Part shown: piece by piece, positions 57,919 to 64,000 of the stretch
Position numbering within the stretch: the first letter of the stretch is position 1
Layout: every line of letters starts with the position of its first letter
DNA from: Actinocatenispora sp036503555
GTDB taxonomy: Bacteria; Actinomycetota; Actinomycetes; Mycobacteriales; Micromonosporaceae
Length of the DNA: 64,000 bases
Reading direction: 5' to 3'
Assembly (NCBI GenBank): GCA_036503555.1
Contig: DASXWQ010000013.1
Location: forward strand, 1 to 64,000
Made by a program: the position numbers and the translations under genes
The notes under the pieces: model-generated
Seen by the model: the letters and a program-made list of their open reading frames with translations, nothing else
Database searches by the model: none
What the model was told of the DNA's origin: nothing

Positions 57919-59315
57919 CGACGACCGAGGTCCTGATCCGGCTCGGCTACCTCGCCGCCGCCGTCTGCTTCGTCCTGGGCCTGCACCTGATGAACTCGCC
58001 GGCCACCGCCCGCCGCGGCAACCTCGTGTCCGCCGCCGGCATGGCCCTCGCCGTCGTCCTCACCTGCTGGCACCTCGCCACCGACCGGCCCGGCGCGACC
58101 GGCCCGATCGTGCTCGCCGCCGGCGTACTCGTCGGCGGGGTCGCCGGAGCGCTGCTGGCGCGGCGGGTGGCGATGACCGCGATGCCGCAGCTCGTCAGCC
58201 TGTTCAACGCGGTCGGCGGCGGGGCGGCGGCGCTCGTCGCGGTCACCGAGTACGCCCGGCTCGCCGACGGTGGGGTCGGCGTGCGTACCACGGTGACGAC
58301 GCTGCTGGACGTGGTGATCGGCGCGATCACGTTCACCGGATCGCTGGTGGCCGCCGGGAAGTTGCAGGGCTGGGTGACCGGCAGTCCGGTGCTGTTCCCC
58401 GGTCGCCGGGTGGTCAGCATCGCGCTGGTCGCGGTCGTGGTGGCCGGCGCGGTGTGGCTGTTCGTCGCGCCGAGCGTGGCGGTGCTGGTGGTCGTGATCG
58501 CGGCGGCCGCGGCGTTCGGGGTGGCGATGGTGCTGCCGATCGGCGGCGCCGACATGCCGGTGGTGATCTCGCTGCTCAACGCGTTCACCGGAACGGCCGT
58601 GGCGATGGCCGGATTCGTCCTCGACTCGACCGCGCTGATCATCGCCGGTGCGCTCGTCGGCGCGTCCGGCACGATCCTGACCAAGCTGATGGCCGACGCG
58701 ATGAACCGTTCCGTGGTCTCGGTCCTCGTCGGCGGCTTCGGCACCGGTGACGGCCCGACCGCCGCCATCTCCGCCACCGCCGCCGTACGCCGCACCACGG
58801 TCGACGACGCCGCCCTCCAGCTCGCGTACGCGCGGCGGGTGATCGTGGTCCCCGGGTACGGCCTGGCCGCGGCGCAGGCGCAGCACGAGCTCAGCGCGCT
58901 GGCGGAGCTGCTCGGCAGCCGTGGCGTCGACGTACGCTACGCGATCCACCCGGTCGCCGGCCGGATGCCCGGGCACATGAACGTGCTGCTCGCCGAGGCG
59001 AACGTGCCGTACCCGATGCTGCGCGAGATGGACGAGATCAACCCGGAGTTCCCGCTGGCCGACGTGGCGCTGGTGGTCGGGGCCAACGACGTGACGAACC
59101 CGGCGGCGCGCCGGCCCGGCAACCCGGTGTCCGGTATGCCGATCCTCGACGTCGACAAGGCCCGCAGCGTCATCGTGATCAAGCGTTCGATGGGCCACGG
59201 GTACGCCGGGATCGACAACGAGCTGTACGCCGGCGACGGGACCTCGATGCTGTTCGCCGACGCGAAGTCCGCGCTGGCCGACCTGTCCGCGGCGGTCAAG
59301 ACGCTCGTCGGCTGA
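57915..59315 (+). CDS. pntB: NAD(P) transhydrogenase beta subunit
   Basis: The 466-residue protein has about nine membrane spans in the first 270 residues, including MPQLVSLFNAVGGGAAALVA and ADMPVVISLLNAFTGTAVAMAG. The NADP-binding domain III follows, with VPGYGLAAAQAQHEL, HPVAGRMPGHMNVLLAEANVPY and SMGHGYAGIDNELY. It uses the proton-motive force to make NADPH from NADH. It ends 15 bp before the convergent arsM. Confidence 0.95.
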   Translation: MTTTEVLIRLGYLAAAVCFVLGLHLMNSPATARRGNLVSAAGMALAVVLTCWHLATDRPGATGPIVLAAGVLVGGVAGALLARRVAMTAMPQLVSLFNAVGGGAAALVAVTEYARLADGGVGVRTTVTTLLDVVIGAITFTGSLVAAGKLQGWVTGSPVLFPGRRVVSIALVAVVVAGAVWLFVAPSVAVLVVVIAAAAAFGVAMVLPIGGADMPVVISLLNAFTGTAVAMAGFVLDSTALIIAGALVGASGTILTKLMADAMNRSVVSVLVGGFGTGDGPTAAISATAAVRRTTVDDAALQLAYARRVIVVPGYGLAAAQAQHELSALAELLGSRGVDVRYAIHPVAGRMPGHMNVLLAEANVPYPMLREMDEINPEFPLADVALVVGANDVTNPAARRPGNPVSGMPILDVDKARSVIVIKRSMGHGYAGIDNELYAGDGTSMLFADAKSALADLSAAVKTLVG

Positions 59316-59329
59316 CCGCCGCGGCGGCG

Positions 59330-60145
59330 TCAGGCGGGCTTGGTCGCCCGGACGATGGCGGAGTGCATGCCGTCGGCGGCCTGCCGGGTCGGCGTGATGT
59401 CGACGTCGGTGAACCCGGCGGCGGTGAGCCCGTCGCGGTACTCGGTGAACGACAGCGCCCCGGCGATGCAGCCGACCCACTGGCCGCGTTCGGCGCGCTC
59501 GGCGGGATCGAGGTGGTCCTCGGCGACGACGTCGGACACGCCGATGCGCCCGCCCGGCCTGAGCACGCGGAACGCCTCGGCGAGTACGGCGGGCTTGTCG
59601 GTGGACAGGTTGATCACGCAGTTGGAGATGATCACGTCCACGCTCGCGTCGGGCAGCGGTATCGCTTCGATCTCGCCCTTGCGGAACTCGACGTTGGTCG
59701 CGCCGGCCTGCTCGGCGTTGCGGCGGGCGAGATCCAGCATGTCGTCGGTCATGTCCAGCCCGTACGCCCGACCGGTCGGCCCGACCCGCTTCGCCGACAG
59801 CAGTACGTCGATGCCGCCCCCGGACCCGAGGTCCAGCACGGTCTCGCCCTCGTGGAGGTCGGCGACGGCGAGCGGGTTCCCGCAGCCGAGCGACGCGGCG
59901 ACGGCGTCGGCGGGCAGCTGGTCGCGGTCGGCCTGGTCGTACAGCGTGGCGCCGAACGGGTCGCTGTCGCAGGACCCGCCGCCGCAGCAGTCGGTGTTGG
60001 CGTCGATGGTGGCGAGCACGATGCTGGTGTCGGTCGGGCCGCAACACCCGCCGGGCTGGGCCGCGCCGACGCGGCGGGCCGCCTCGGCGTAGCGGGCGCG
60101 TACCTCGTCGCGTAGCGGGTCGCCGGTGGTCTGCTCACTGGTCAC
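59330..60145 (-). CDS. arsM: Arsenite S-adenosylmethionine methyltransferase
   Basis: The 271-residue SAM-dependent enzyme methylates As(III) to volatile or less toxic products. The SAM-binding motif is VLDLGSGGGIDVLLSA. The N-terminal Cys cluster (GGCCGPTD, later DCCGGGSCDSD) and Cys in NCVINLS bind arsenite. GTG 60145 follows AGGAGG. It is downstream of a 47-residue Cys-rich peptide gene and divergent from arsR, so arsenic should induce both arms. Confidence 0.94.
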   Translation of the reverse strand: MTSEQTTGDPLRDEVRARYAEAARRVGAAQPGGCCGPTDTSIVLATIDANTDCCGGGSCDSDPFGATLYDQADRDQLPADAVAASLGCGNPLAVADLHEGETVLDLGSGGGIDVLLSAKRVGPTGRAYGLDMTDDMLDLARRNAEQAGATNVEFRKGEIEAIPLPDASVDVIISNCVINLSTDKPAVLAEAFRVLRPGGRIGVSDVVAEDHLDPAERAERGQWVGCIAGALSFTEYRDGLTAAGFTDVDITPTRQAADGMHSAIVRATKPA

Positions 60146-60172
60146 GGTGTGCCTCCTGCTCGGTCGGTGTGG

Positions 60173-60316
60173 TCAGCGGGGTGCGCCGAGGGTCGCGGCG
60201 GCGTGGGTGTGCGCGTGGTCGAGGCGGGCGCCGGCCTGGCAGCCGGCGTCGCAGGCGCAGCCGCACGCCTCGCTGACACGGACCGGCGCACTGGTACGGC
60301 GGCGGATGCGGATCAC
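60173..60316 (-). CDS. 47-residue Cys/His-rich peptide of the arsenic operon
   Basis: Starts at GTG 60316 after GGGAGG and begins MIRIRRRTSAPVRVSEACGC. The central part carries CGCACDAGC, with four Cys at C-x-C-x3-C-type spacing, followed by three His (DHAHTH). It ends at 60173, 27 bp before arsM, and is almost certainly co-transcribed with it. The Cys cluster could bind As(III), for example as a small chaperone to ArsM or ACR3. That is inference; no family recognised. It is shorter than most gene callers accept. Confidence 0.7.
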   Translation of the reverse strand: MIRIRRRTSAPVRVSEACGCACDAGCQAGARLDHAHTHAAATLGAPR

Positions 60317-60330
60317 GGCGGACCTCCCTG

Positions 60331-60383
60331 TCTTGATGAACGTCTAGACAGAGCCTTGCATGCTGAGTAGATGGCCGTCAAGA
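60331..60383. promoter_or_regulatory. Divergent ars promoter region with ArsR-like half sites
   Basis: TCTTGATG (60331-60338) and CGTCAAGA (60376-60383) are near-perfect inverted copies (7 of 8), each near one of the divergent start codons. ArsR-type repressors bind TTGA/TCAA inverted repeats. The wide spacing suggests two separate half sites, one per promoter. Confidence 0.4.
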
Positions 60384-60390
60384 TAGAGAC

Positions 60391-60765
60391 ATGTCGAAAC
60401 AGCTGCCCGTGTTGACCGGCACCGAGACCGCCGGCTGCTGCGCCCCGCTGGCCCGTGAACCGATCGCGGCGCCGGACGCCGCGGAGCTGGCCCCGGCGTT
60501 CCGGGCGCTCGGCGACCCGGTGCGGCTGCAACTGCTGTCGCTGATCGCCTCGCACGACGGCGGCGAGGTCTGCGTGTGCGAGCTGACGCCCCGCTTCGAG
60601 CTGACCGGCCCGACGATCTCGCACCACCTCAAGGTCCTGCGGCAGGCCGGGCTGATCGACTGCGAACGCCGCGGCACCTGGGTCTACTACTGGATCGTCC
60701 CGGCCGTGCTGGCCCGGCTCGCCGGCCTCCTGGAGGTCCCGTCGGCCGTTACCGCCGGGGTGTAG
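60391..60765 (+). CDS. arsR: ArsR-family arsenic-responsive repressor
   Basis: The 124-residue winged-helix repressor has FRALGDPVRLQLLSLIASH, the arsenic-sensing helix with EVCVCEL, and ELTGPTISHHLKVLRQAGLI. An additional CC pair near the N-terminus (AGCCAPL) could complete the As(III) site, a variant of the classic CxC sensor. It is followed 2 bp later by the ACR3 gene and divergent from the arsM arm. Confidence 0.94.
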   Translation: MSKQLPVLTGTETAGCCAPLAREPIAAPDAAELAPAFRALGDPVRLQLLSLIASHDGGEVCVCELTPRFELTGPTISHHLKVLRQAGLIDCERRGTWVYYWIVPAVLARLAGLLEVPSAVTAGV

Positions 60766-60767
60766 GC

Positions 60768-61844
60768 GTGACCGCAACCGACACCGCGTCACCGACCACG
60801 GCGCGCGGAGTCGCCGGCAGGCTGTCGGTACTGGACCGGTGGCTGCCGGCGTGGATCCTGGCCGCGATGGCCGTCGGGCTCACCGCCGGCCGGCTCGTCC
60901 CCGGCCTCGGTGACGCCGTGCAGGCCGTCCAGGTCGACGGGGTCTCCCTGCCGATCGCGGTCGGGCTGCTGGCGATGATGTACCCGGTGCTGGCCAAGGT
61001 CCGCTACGACCGGCTCGACACCGTGACCCGCGATCGGCGGCTGCTGGTCCCGTCGCTGGTGCTCAACTGGGTCGTCGGGCCGGCCGTGATGTTCGCGCTG
61101 GCCTGGTTGTTGCTGCCCGATCTGCCCGCCTACCGGACCGGGCTGGTCGTCGTCGGTCTGGCCCGCTGTATCGCCATGGTGGTCATCTGGAACGACCTGG
61201 CCTGCGGCGACCGCGAGGCCGCCGCCGTCCTGGTCGCGCTGAACTCAGTGTTTCAGGTGGTCGCGTTCGGCGTGCTCGGCTGGTTCTACCTCGTGGTGCT
61301 GCCCGGCTGGCTGGGCCTTCCCGCCACCGACCTGCACGTCTCCACGGTGGCCATCGGCACGAACGTGCTGATCTTCCTCGGCGTCCCCCTCGCCCTGGGC
61401 TACCTCTCCCGGCGGCTCGGCGAGCGCGTGCGGGGCCGGCCCTGGTACGAGACGCGGTTCCTGCCGAAGGTCGGGCCGATCGCCCTGTACGGGCTGCTGT
61501 TCACCATCGTCGTCCTGTTCGCGTTGCAGGGCCGGCAGATCACCGCCCACCCCGGCGACGTCGCGCGGATCGCCCTGCCGCTGCTGGCGTACTTCGCCGT
61601 CATGTGGTTCGGCTCGTACGCCGTCGGTCGTGCCGCCGGGCTGGGATACGCGCGGACGGCGACGCTCGCGTTCACCGCCGCCGGCAACAACTTCGAACTC
61701 GCCATCGCGGTCGCCGTCGCCACCTTCGGCGTCACCTCGGGGCAGGCGCTCGCCGGCGTCGTCGGCCCGCTCGTCGAGGTGCCCGTACTCGTAGCGCTCG
61801 TCCACGTCTCCCTCGCCCTCCGCGCCCGAACGGACCGCGCATGA
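60768..61844 (+). CDS. arsB: Arsenite efflux transporter, ACR3 type
   Basis: The 358-residue permease has about ten spans. The conserved catalytic Cys region is in GLARCIAMVVIWNDLACGD, and GNNFELAIAVAVATFG near the C-terminus is an ACR3 hallmark. It exports As(III) using the proton gradient. GTG 60768 lies just after arsR. The stop overlaps arsC (ATGA). Confidence 0.94.
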   Translation: MTATDTASPTTARGVAGRLSVLDRWLPAWILAAMAVGLTAGRLVPGLGDAVQAVQVDGVSLPIAVGLLAMMYPVLAKVRYDRLDTVTRDRRLLVPSLVLNWVVGPAVMFALAWLLLPDLPAYRTGLVVVGLARCIAMVVIWNDLACGDREAAAVLVALNSVFQVVAFGVLGWFYLVVLPGWLGLPATDLHVSTVAIGTNVLIFLGVPLALGYLSRRLGERVRGRPWYETRFLPKVGPIALYGLLFTIVVLFALQGRQITAHPGDVARIALPLLAYFAVMWFGSYAVGRAAGLGYARTATLAFTAAGNNFELAIAVAVATFGVTSGQALAGVVGPLVEVPVLVALVHVSLALRARTDRA

Positions 61845-62248
61845 CCGCCACGCCCGACGTGCTGTTCGTCTGCGTGCACAACGCCGGCCGCTCCCAGATG
61901 GCCGCCGCGCTGCTCGACCACCACGCACAGGGACGCGTCAGGGTCCGGTCCGCGGGCTCCGCCCCGGCGGACACCGTCAACCCGGCGGTCGTCGAGGCCA
62001 TGGCCGAGGTCGGGCTCGACCTGTCGGGCGAGTTCCCCAAGCCGCTCACCGACGACGCGGTCCACGCCGCCGACGTGGTGATCACGATGGGCTGCGGCGA
62101 CGCCTGCCCGGTCTTTCCCGGGAAGCGGTACCTCGACTGGGATCTGCCCGACCCCGCGGGCCGCACCCTGGAGGCGGTACGGTCGGTCCGCGACGAGATC
62201 GACCGGAGGGTCCGGGCGCTGCTCGCGGAGCTGGTCGGACGATCCTGA
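61841..62248 (+). CDS. arsC: Arsenate reductase, low-molecular-weight phosphatase type
   Basis: The 135-residue enzyme reduces As(V) to As(III) for export. The P-loop VCVHNAGRSQMAAA holds the nucleophilic Cys, and MGCGDACPVFPG provides the two Cys of the relay. DWDLPDPAG with the catalytic Asp follows. In actinomycetes this group may use mycothiol or thioredoxin. It overlaps the ACR3 stop. Confidence 0.94.
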   Translation: MTATPDVLFVCVHNAGRSQMAAALLDHHAQGRVRVRSAGSAPADTVNPAVVEAMAEVGLDLSGEFPKPLTDDAVHAADVVITMGCGDACPVFPGKRYLDWDLPDPAGRTLEAVRSVRDEIDRRVRALLAELVGRS

Positions 62249-62369
62249 CCACTGCGGTAGGTCCGCCGTTGAGCCGTACCGTCTCGTCCGAACCTCCGAA
62301 CCCGCCTCACGTTTGGCCGGGCTGCGGTGTCATGACTGGTGAAGGCGTCCACGACGAGGGGAAGCGGCA

Positions 62370-63182
62370 ATGGCATCGGACATTCTGGTCACCGGCGGCA
62401 CCGGTACGCTCGGCAGCCGGCTCGTCCCACGTCTCGTCGCGGCCGGGCGCGACGTGCGGGTCCTCACCCGGCACGCCCGGGCCGATGAGAAGGGCGTGAC
62501 GTACGCGGTCGGCGACCTGGCGACCGGCGAGGGCGTCGCCGCCGCGGTCGCCGACGTCGACGTCGTGGTGCACTGCGCGGGCACCGGGAAGGACGACGTA
62601 CCGACGACGCGGGCGCTGGTGCGGGCGCTGACCGAGGCGGGCCGGTCGCCGCACCTGGTCTTCATCTCGGTCGTCGGCGCCGACCAGATCCCCGTCGTCA
62701 GCGCCGCGGACCGCGCCATGTTCGGCTACTTCGGCATGAAGTTCGCCGCCGAGCGGATCGTCACCGCCTCCGGCCTGCCGTGGACCACGTTGCGCGCCAC
62801 CCAGTTCCACGACCTGGTGCTGACCGTGGCCAAGGGCCTGGCGAAGCTGCCGGTCGTACCGCTGCCGTCGGGGTACCGGTTCCAGCCGGTCGAGACCGAC
62901 GAGGTCGCCGCCCGGCTCGCCGAGCTCGCCCTGGCCGAACCGGCCGGCCTCGTACCGGACGTCGCCGGGCCAAAGGTGTGCGGCGTGGACGAGCTGATGC
63001 GCGCGTACCTGTCGGCGGTCGGCCGGCGCCGGCCGATCGTGCCGGTACCGCTGCCCGGCGGCGCGGCCCGCGCGGTACGCAACGGCGCGGTGCTGAACCC
63101 CGACCGCGCCGTCGGCGTACGGACGTGGGAGGAGTTCCTCGCCGAGCGCGTCGGCCGGCCCGCCACCACCGCGCGCCCCTAG
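62370..63182 (+). CDS. Atypical SDR, NAD(P)-binding NmrA-like protein
   Basis: The 270-residue protein has ILVTGGTGTLGSRLVPRLVAAG at the N-terminus as nucleotide-binding loop and VVVHCAGTGKDD, typical of complex-I NDUFA9/NmrA-like SDRs. The catalytic Tyr-Lys pair of classical SDRs is replaced (MFGYFGMKFAAERIV). It probably has a redox-sensing or epimerase-like role. It is monocistronic, 121 bp after arsC, with no obvious link to arsenic. Confidence 0.85.
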   Translation: MASDILVTGGTGTLGSRLVPRLVAAGRDVRVLTRHARADEKGVTYAVGDLATGEGVAAAVADVDVVVHCAGTGKDDVPTTRALVRALTEAGRSPHLVFISVVGADQIPVVSAADRAMFGYFGMKFAAERIVTASGLPWTTLRATQFHDLVLTVAKGLAKLPVVPLPSGYRFQPVETDEVAARLAELALAEPAGLVPDVAGPKVCGVDELMRAYLSAVGRRRPIVPVPLPGGAARAVRNGAVLNPDRAVGVRTWEEFLAERVGRPATTARP

Positions 63183-63250
63183 GGCCTGTTTCGTGGATCT
63201 TCCGGTCGACTGCGGCGGCCCTCGACGAAGCGGGCCCTAGAGTGGCGGGC

Positions 63251-63754
63251 ATGCGAAGCGCTGATCTGCTGGCCGACGGGTTCGGCCGGGTACGCGGGGT
63301 GGTGCACGGCGCGGTCGACGGGCTGTCGACCGACGACCTGGCGGTGCGGCCGGAGGGCCACGGCAACTCGATCGCCTGGCTCGTCTGGCATCTGACCCGG
63401 ATCCAGGACGACCACGTCGCCGACGTGGCCGGCACGCCCCAGGTGTGGCACGAGGGTTGGGCGGACCGGTTCGTGCTGCCGTTCGGGCCTGGGGCCACCG
63501 GATACGGCCACTCCGCGCGCGATGTCGCGGCGGTACGCGCGGACGCCGAGCTGCTGACCGGCTACCACGACGCGGTCGCCGAGCGGACCCTCGCGTACGT
63601 CGACGGGCTGCGCGACGACGACCTGGACCGGATCGTCGACGAGCGCTGGGATCCGCCGGTGACACTCGGCGTACGGCTGGTCAGCGTGATCTCCGACGAC
63701 CTGCAGCACGCCGGCCAGGCGGCGTACGTGCGGGGCTCGCTACTGCGCCGGTAG
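63251..63754 (+). CDS. DinB-family protein (mycothiol-dependent type)
   Basis: The 167-residue four-helix protein starts RSADLLADGFGRVRGVVHGAV. Metal-binding His residues lie in WLVWHLTRIQDDHVAD and DDLQHAGQAAYVRG, and an ARDVAAVRADAELLTGYHDAV helix lies between them. DinB/YfiT proteins are thiol-S-transferases or mycothiol-dependent enzymes. ATG 63251 has weak upstream purines. An imperfect hairpin separates it from the SDR gene. Confidence 0.85.
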   Translation: MRSADLLADGFGRVRGVVHGAVDGLSTDDLAVRPEGHGNSIAWLVWHLTRIQDDHVADVAGTPQVWHEGWADRFVLPFGPGATGYGHSARDVAAVRADAELLTGYHDAVAERTLAYVDGLRDDDLDRIVDERWDPPVTLGVRLVSVISDDLQHAGQAAYVRGSLLRR

Positions 63755-63761
63755 CGCGCAC

Positions 63762-64000
63762 GTGTGGGAGCGCGTCACCGTCGGCATGTCCGGCGCGGTC
63801 GTCAGCCGCCGGAACGGCGTGTACCGCAAGGAGTCCGACGACCCGGCGCACGACCTGGTCGGCGAGGGCCACCGGCTGGTCTGGCTGCGCGCACACGACA
63901 TCCCGGCCGCGGAGGTGCTCGACTGCCGGCCGGGGCTGCTGGTGACGGCGGAACTGCCGGGCCGGTCCGCGGCGGAGGAGTGGCCGGCCGCGGCGCGCGG
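63762..64000 (+). CDS. Aminoglycoside 3'-phosphotransferase-like kinase, N-terminal part
   Basis: The gene runs off the right edge; 79 codons are visible. After GTG 63762 the peptide shows WERVTVGMSGAVVSRRNGVY with RKES, the nucleotide loop and Lys of the APH(3') N-lobe, then GEGHRLVWLRAHDIPAAEVLD and LLVTAELPGRSAAEE. It may phosphorylate an aminoglycoside or a metabolite; resistance cannot be judged without the catalytic lobe. Confidence 0.8.
   Translation, partial: MWERVTVGMSGAVVSRRNGVYRKESDDPAHDLVGEGHRLVWLRAHDIPAAEVLDCRPGLLVTAELPGRSAAEEWPAAAR

Noticed and set aside
63180..63238. Terminator hairpin after the SDR gene
   Set aside because: The inverted arms (63181-63193 and 63226-63238) match at 11 of 13 positions but are separated by 32 nt with no U-run; too weak to list as a feature.

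Overview
The window reads as chromosomal DNA of a high-GC actinomycete, most likely of the Micromonosporaceae. The evidence is third-codon positions that are almost always G or C, frequent GTG starts, dense operons joined by ATGA/GTGA overlaps, GAF-ANTAR regulators, an XRE-DUF5753 regulator with DUF397 partners, a DUF5994 protein, and short repeated leader ORFs between cistrons. The family assignment is inference. No tRNA, rRNA, CRISPR array, IS element or prophage was recognised. Both ends are cut: a flavin/PPOX-type gene on the left and an APH(3')-like kinase on the right.

Layout. 0.1-8.6 kb: selD (selenophosphate synthesis), then an IclR-controlled operon with an OPT/YSL transporter, an M29/NicX-like metalloenzyme, an S33 hydrolase, AroM, an Asp/Glu-racemase-like protein and DUF1177. 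8.7-10.5 kb: peptidase E, zinc-free ribosomal protein L33 and an SRPBCC protein. 10.8-23.7 kb: a LacI-controlled run with a sugar ABC importer, four divergent ADP-ribosylglycohydrolase-family proteins, ribokinase, a class III CoA-transferase, a CitE-like lyase and a PabB-like enzyme. 23.7-27.2 kb: a secreted protein, two GAF-ANTAR proteins and a DUF5994 protein. 27.3-38.1 kb: a polar amino-acid ABC importer and a catabolic module (GabD, GabT, 2-hydroxyacid dehydrogenase, amidase, DUF3830, two maleate-isomerase-like proteins, GntR). Three near-identical operators (GATTGTCGACAATC type) sit in its promoter regions. 38.1-41.3 kb: small conserved genes, a probable recombination scar, and a PadR/membrane-protein pair.

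41.4-47.2 kb: a formate dehydrogenase operon whose catalytic subunit is a selenoprotein. An in-frame TGA at 46605-46607 is followed by a SECIS-like hairpin. With selD at the left end this indicates a working selenocysteine pathway. 47.3-52.6 kb: GNAT, a membrane protein, a NarL-type two-component system and two bacterial PH-domain proteins. 52.8-56.4 kb: XRE/DUF397 genes, small Zn-ribbon proteins and a LuxR-type regulator. 56.5-59.3 kb: split proton-translocating transhydrogenase (pntAA-pntAB-pntB). 59.3-62.2 kb: arsenic resistance (arsM, a 47-residue Cys-rich peptide, arsR, ACR3, arsC). 62.4-64 kb: an SDR, a DinB protein and the partial kinase.

The feature that best fits 'previously undescribed' is a family of short intercistronic coding cassettes of 17-27 codons. 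There are five copies, at 6220, 28133, 43870, 43950 and 55289. Each starts at ATGA and ends at an ATGA/GTGA overlap with the next gene. They share modular peptide sequences, and two of them fold the next start codon into a hairpin with the Shine-Dalgarno sequence at its loop. They look like portable translational couplers.
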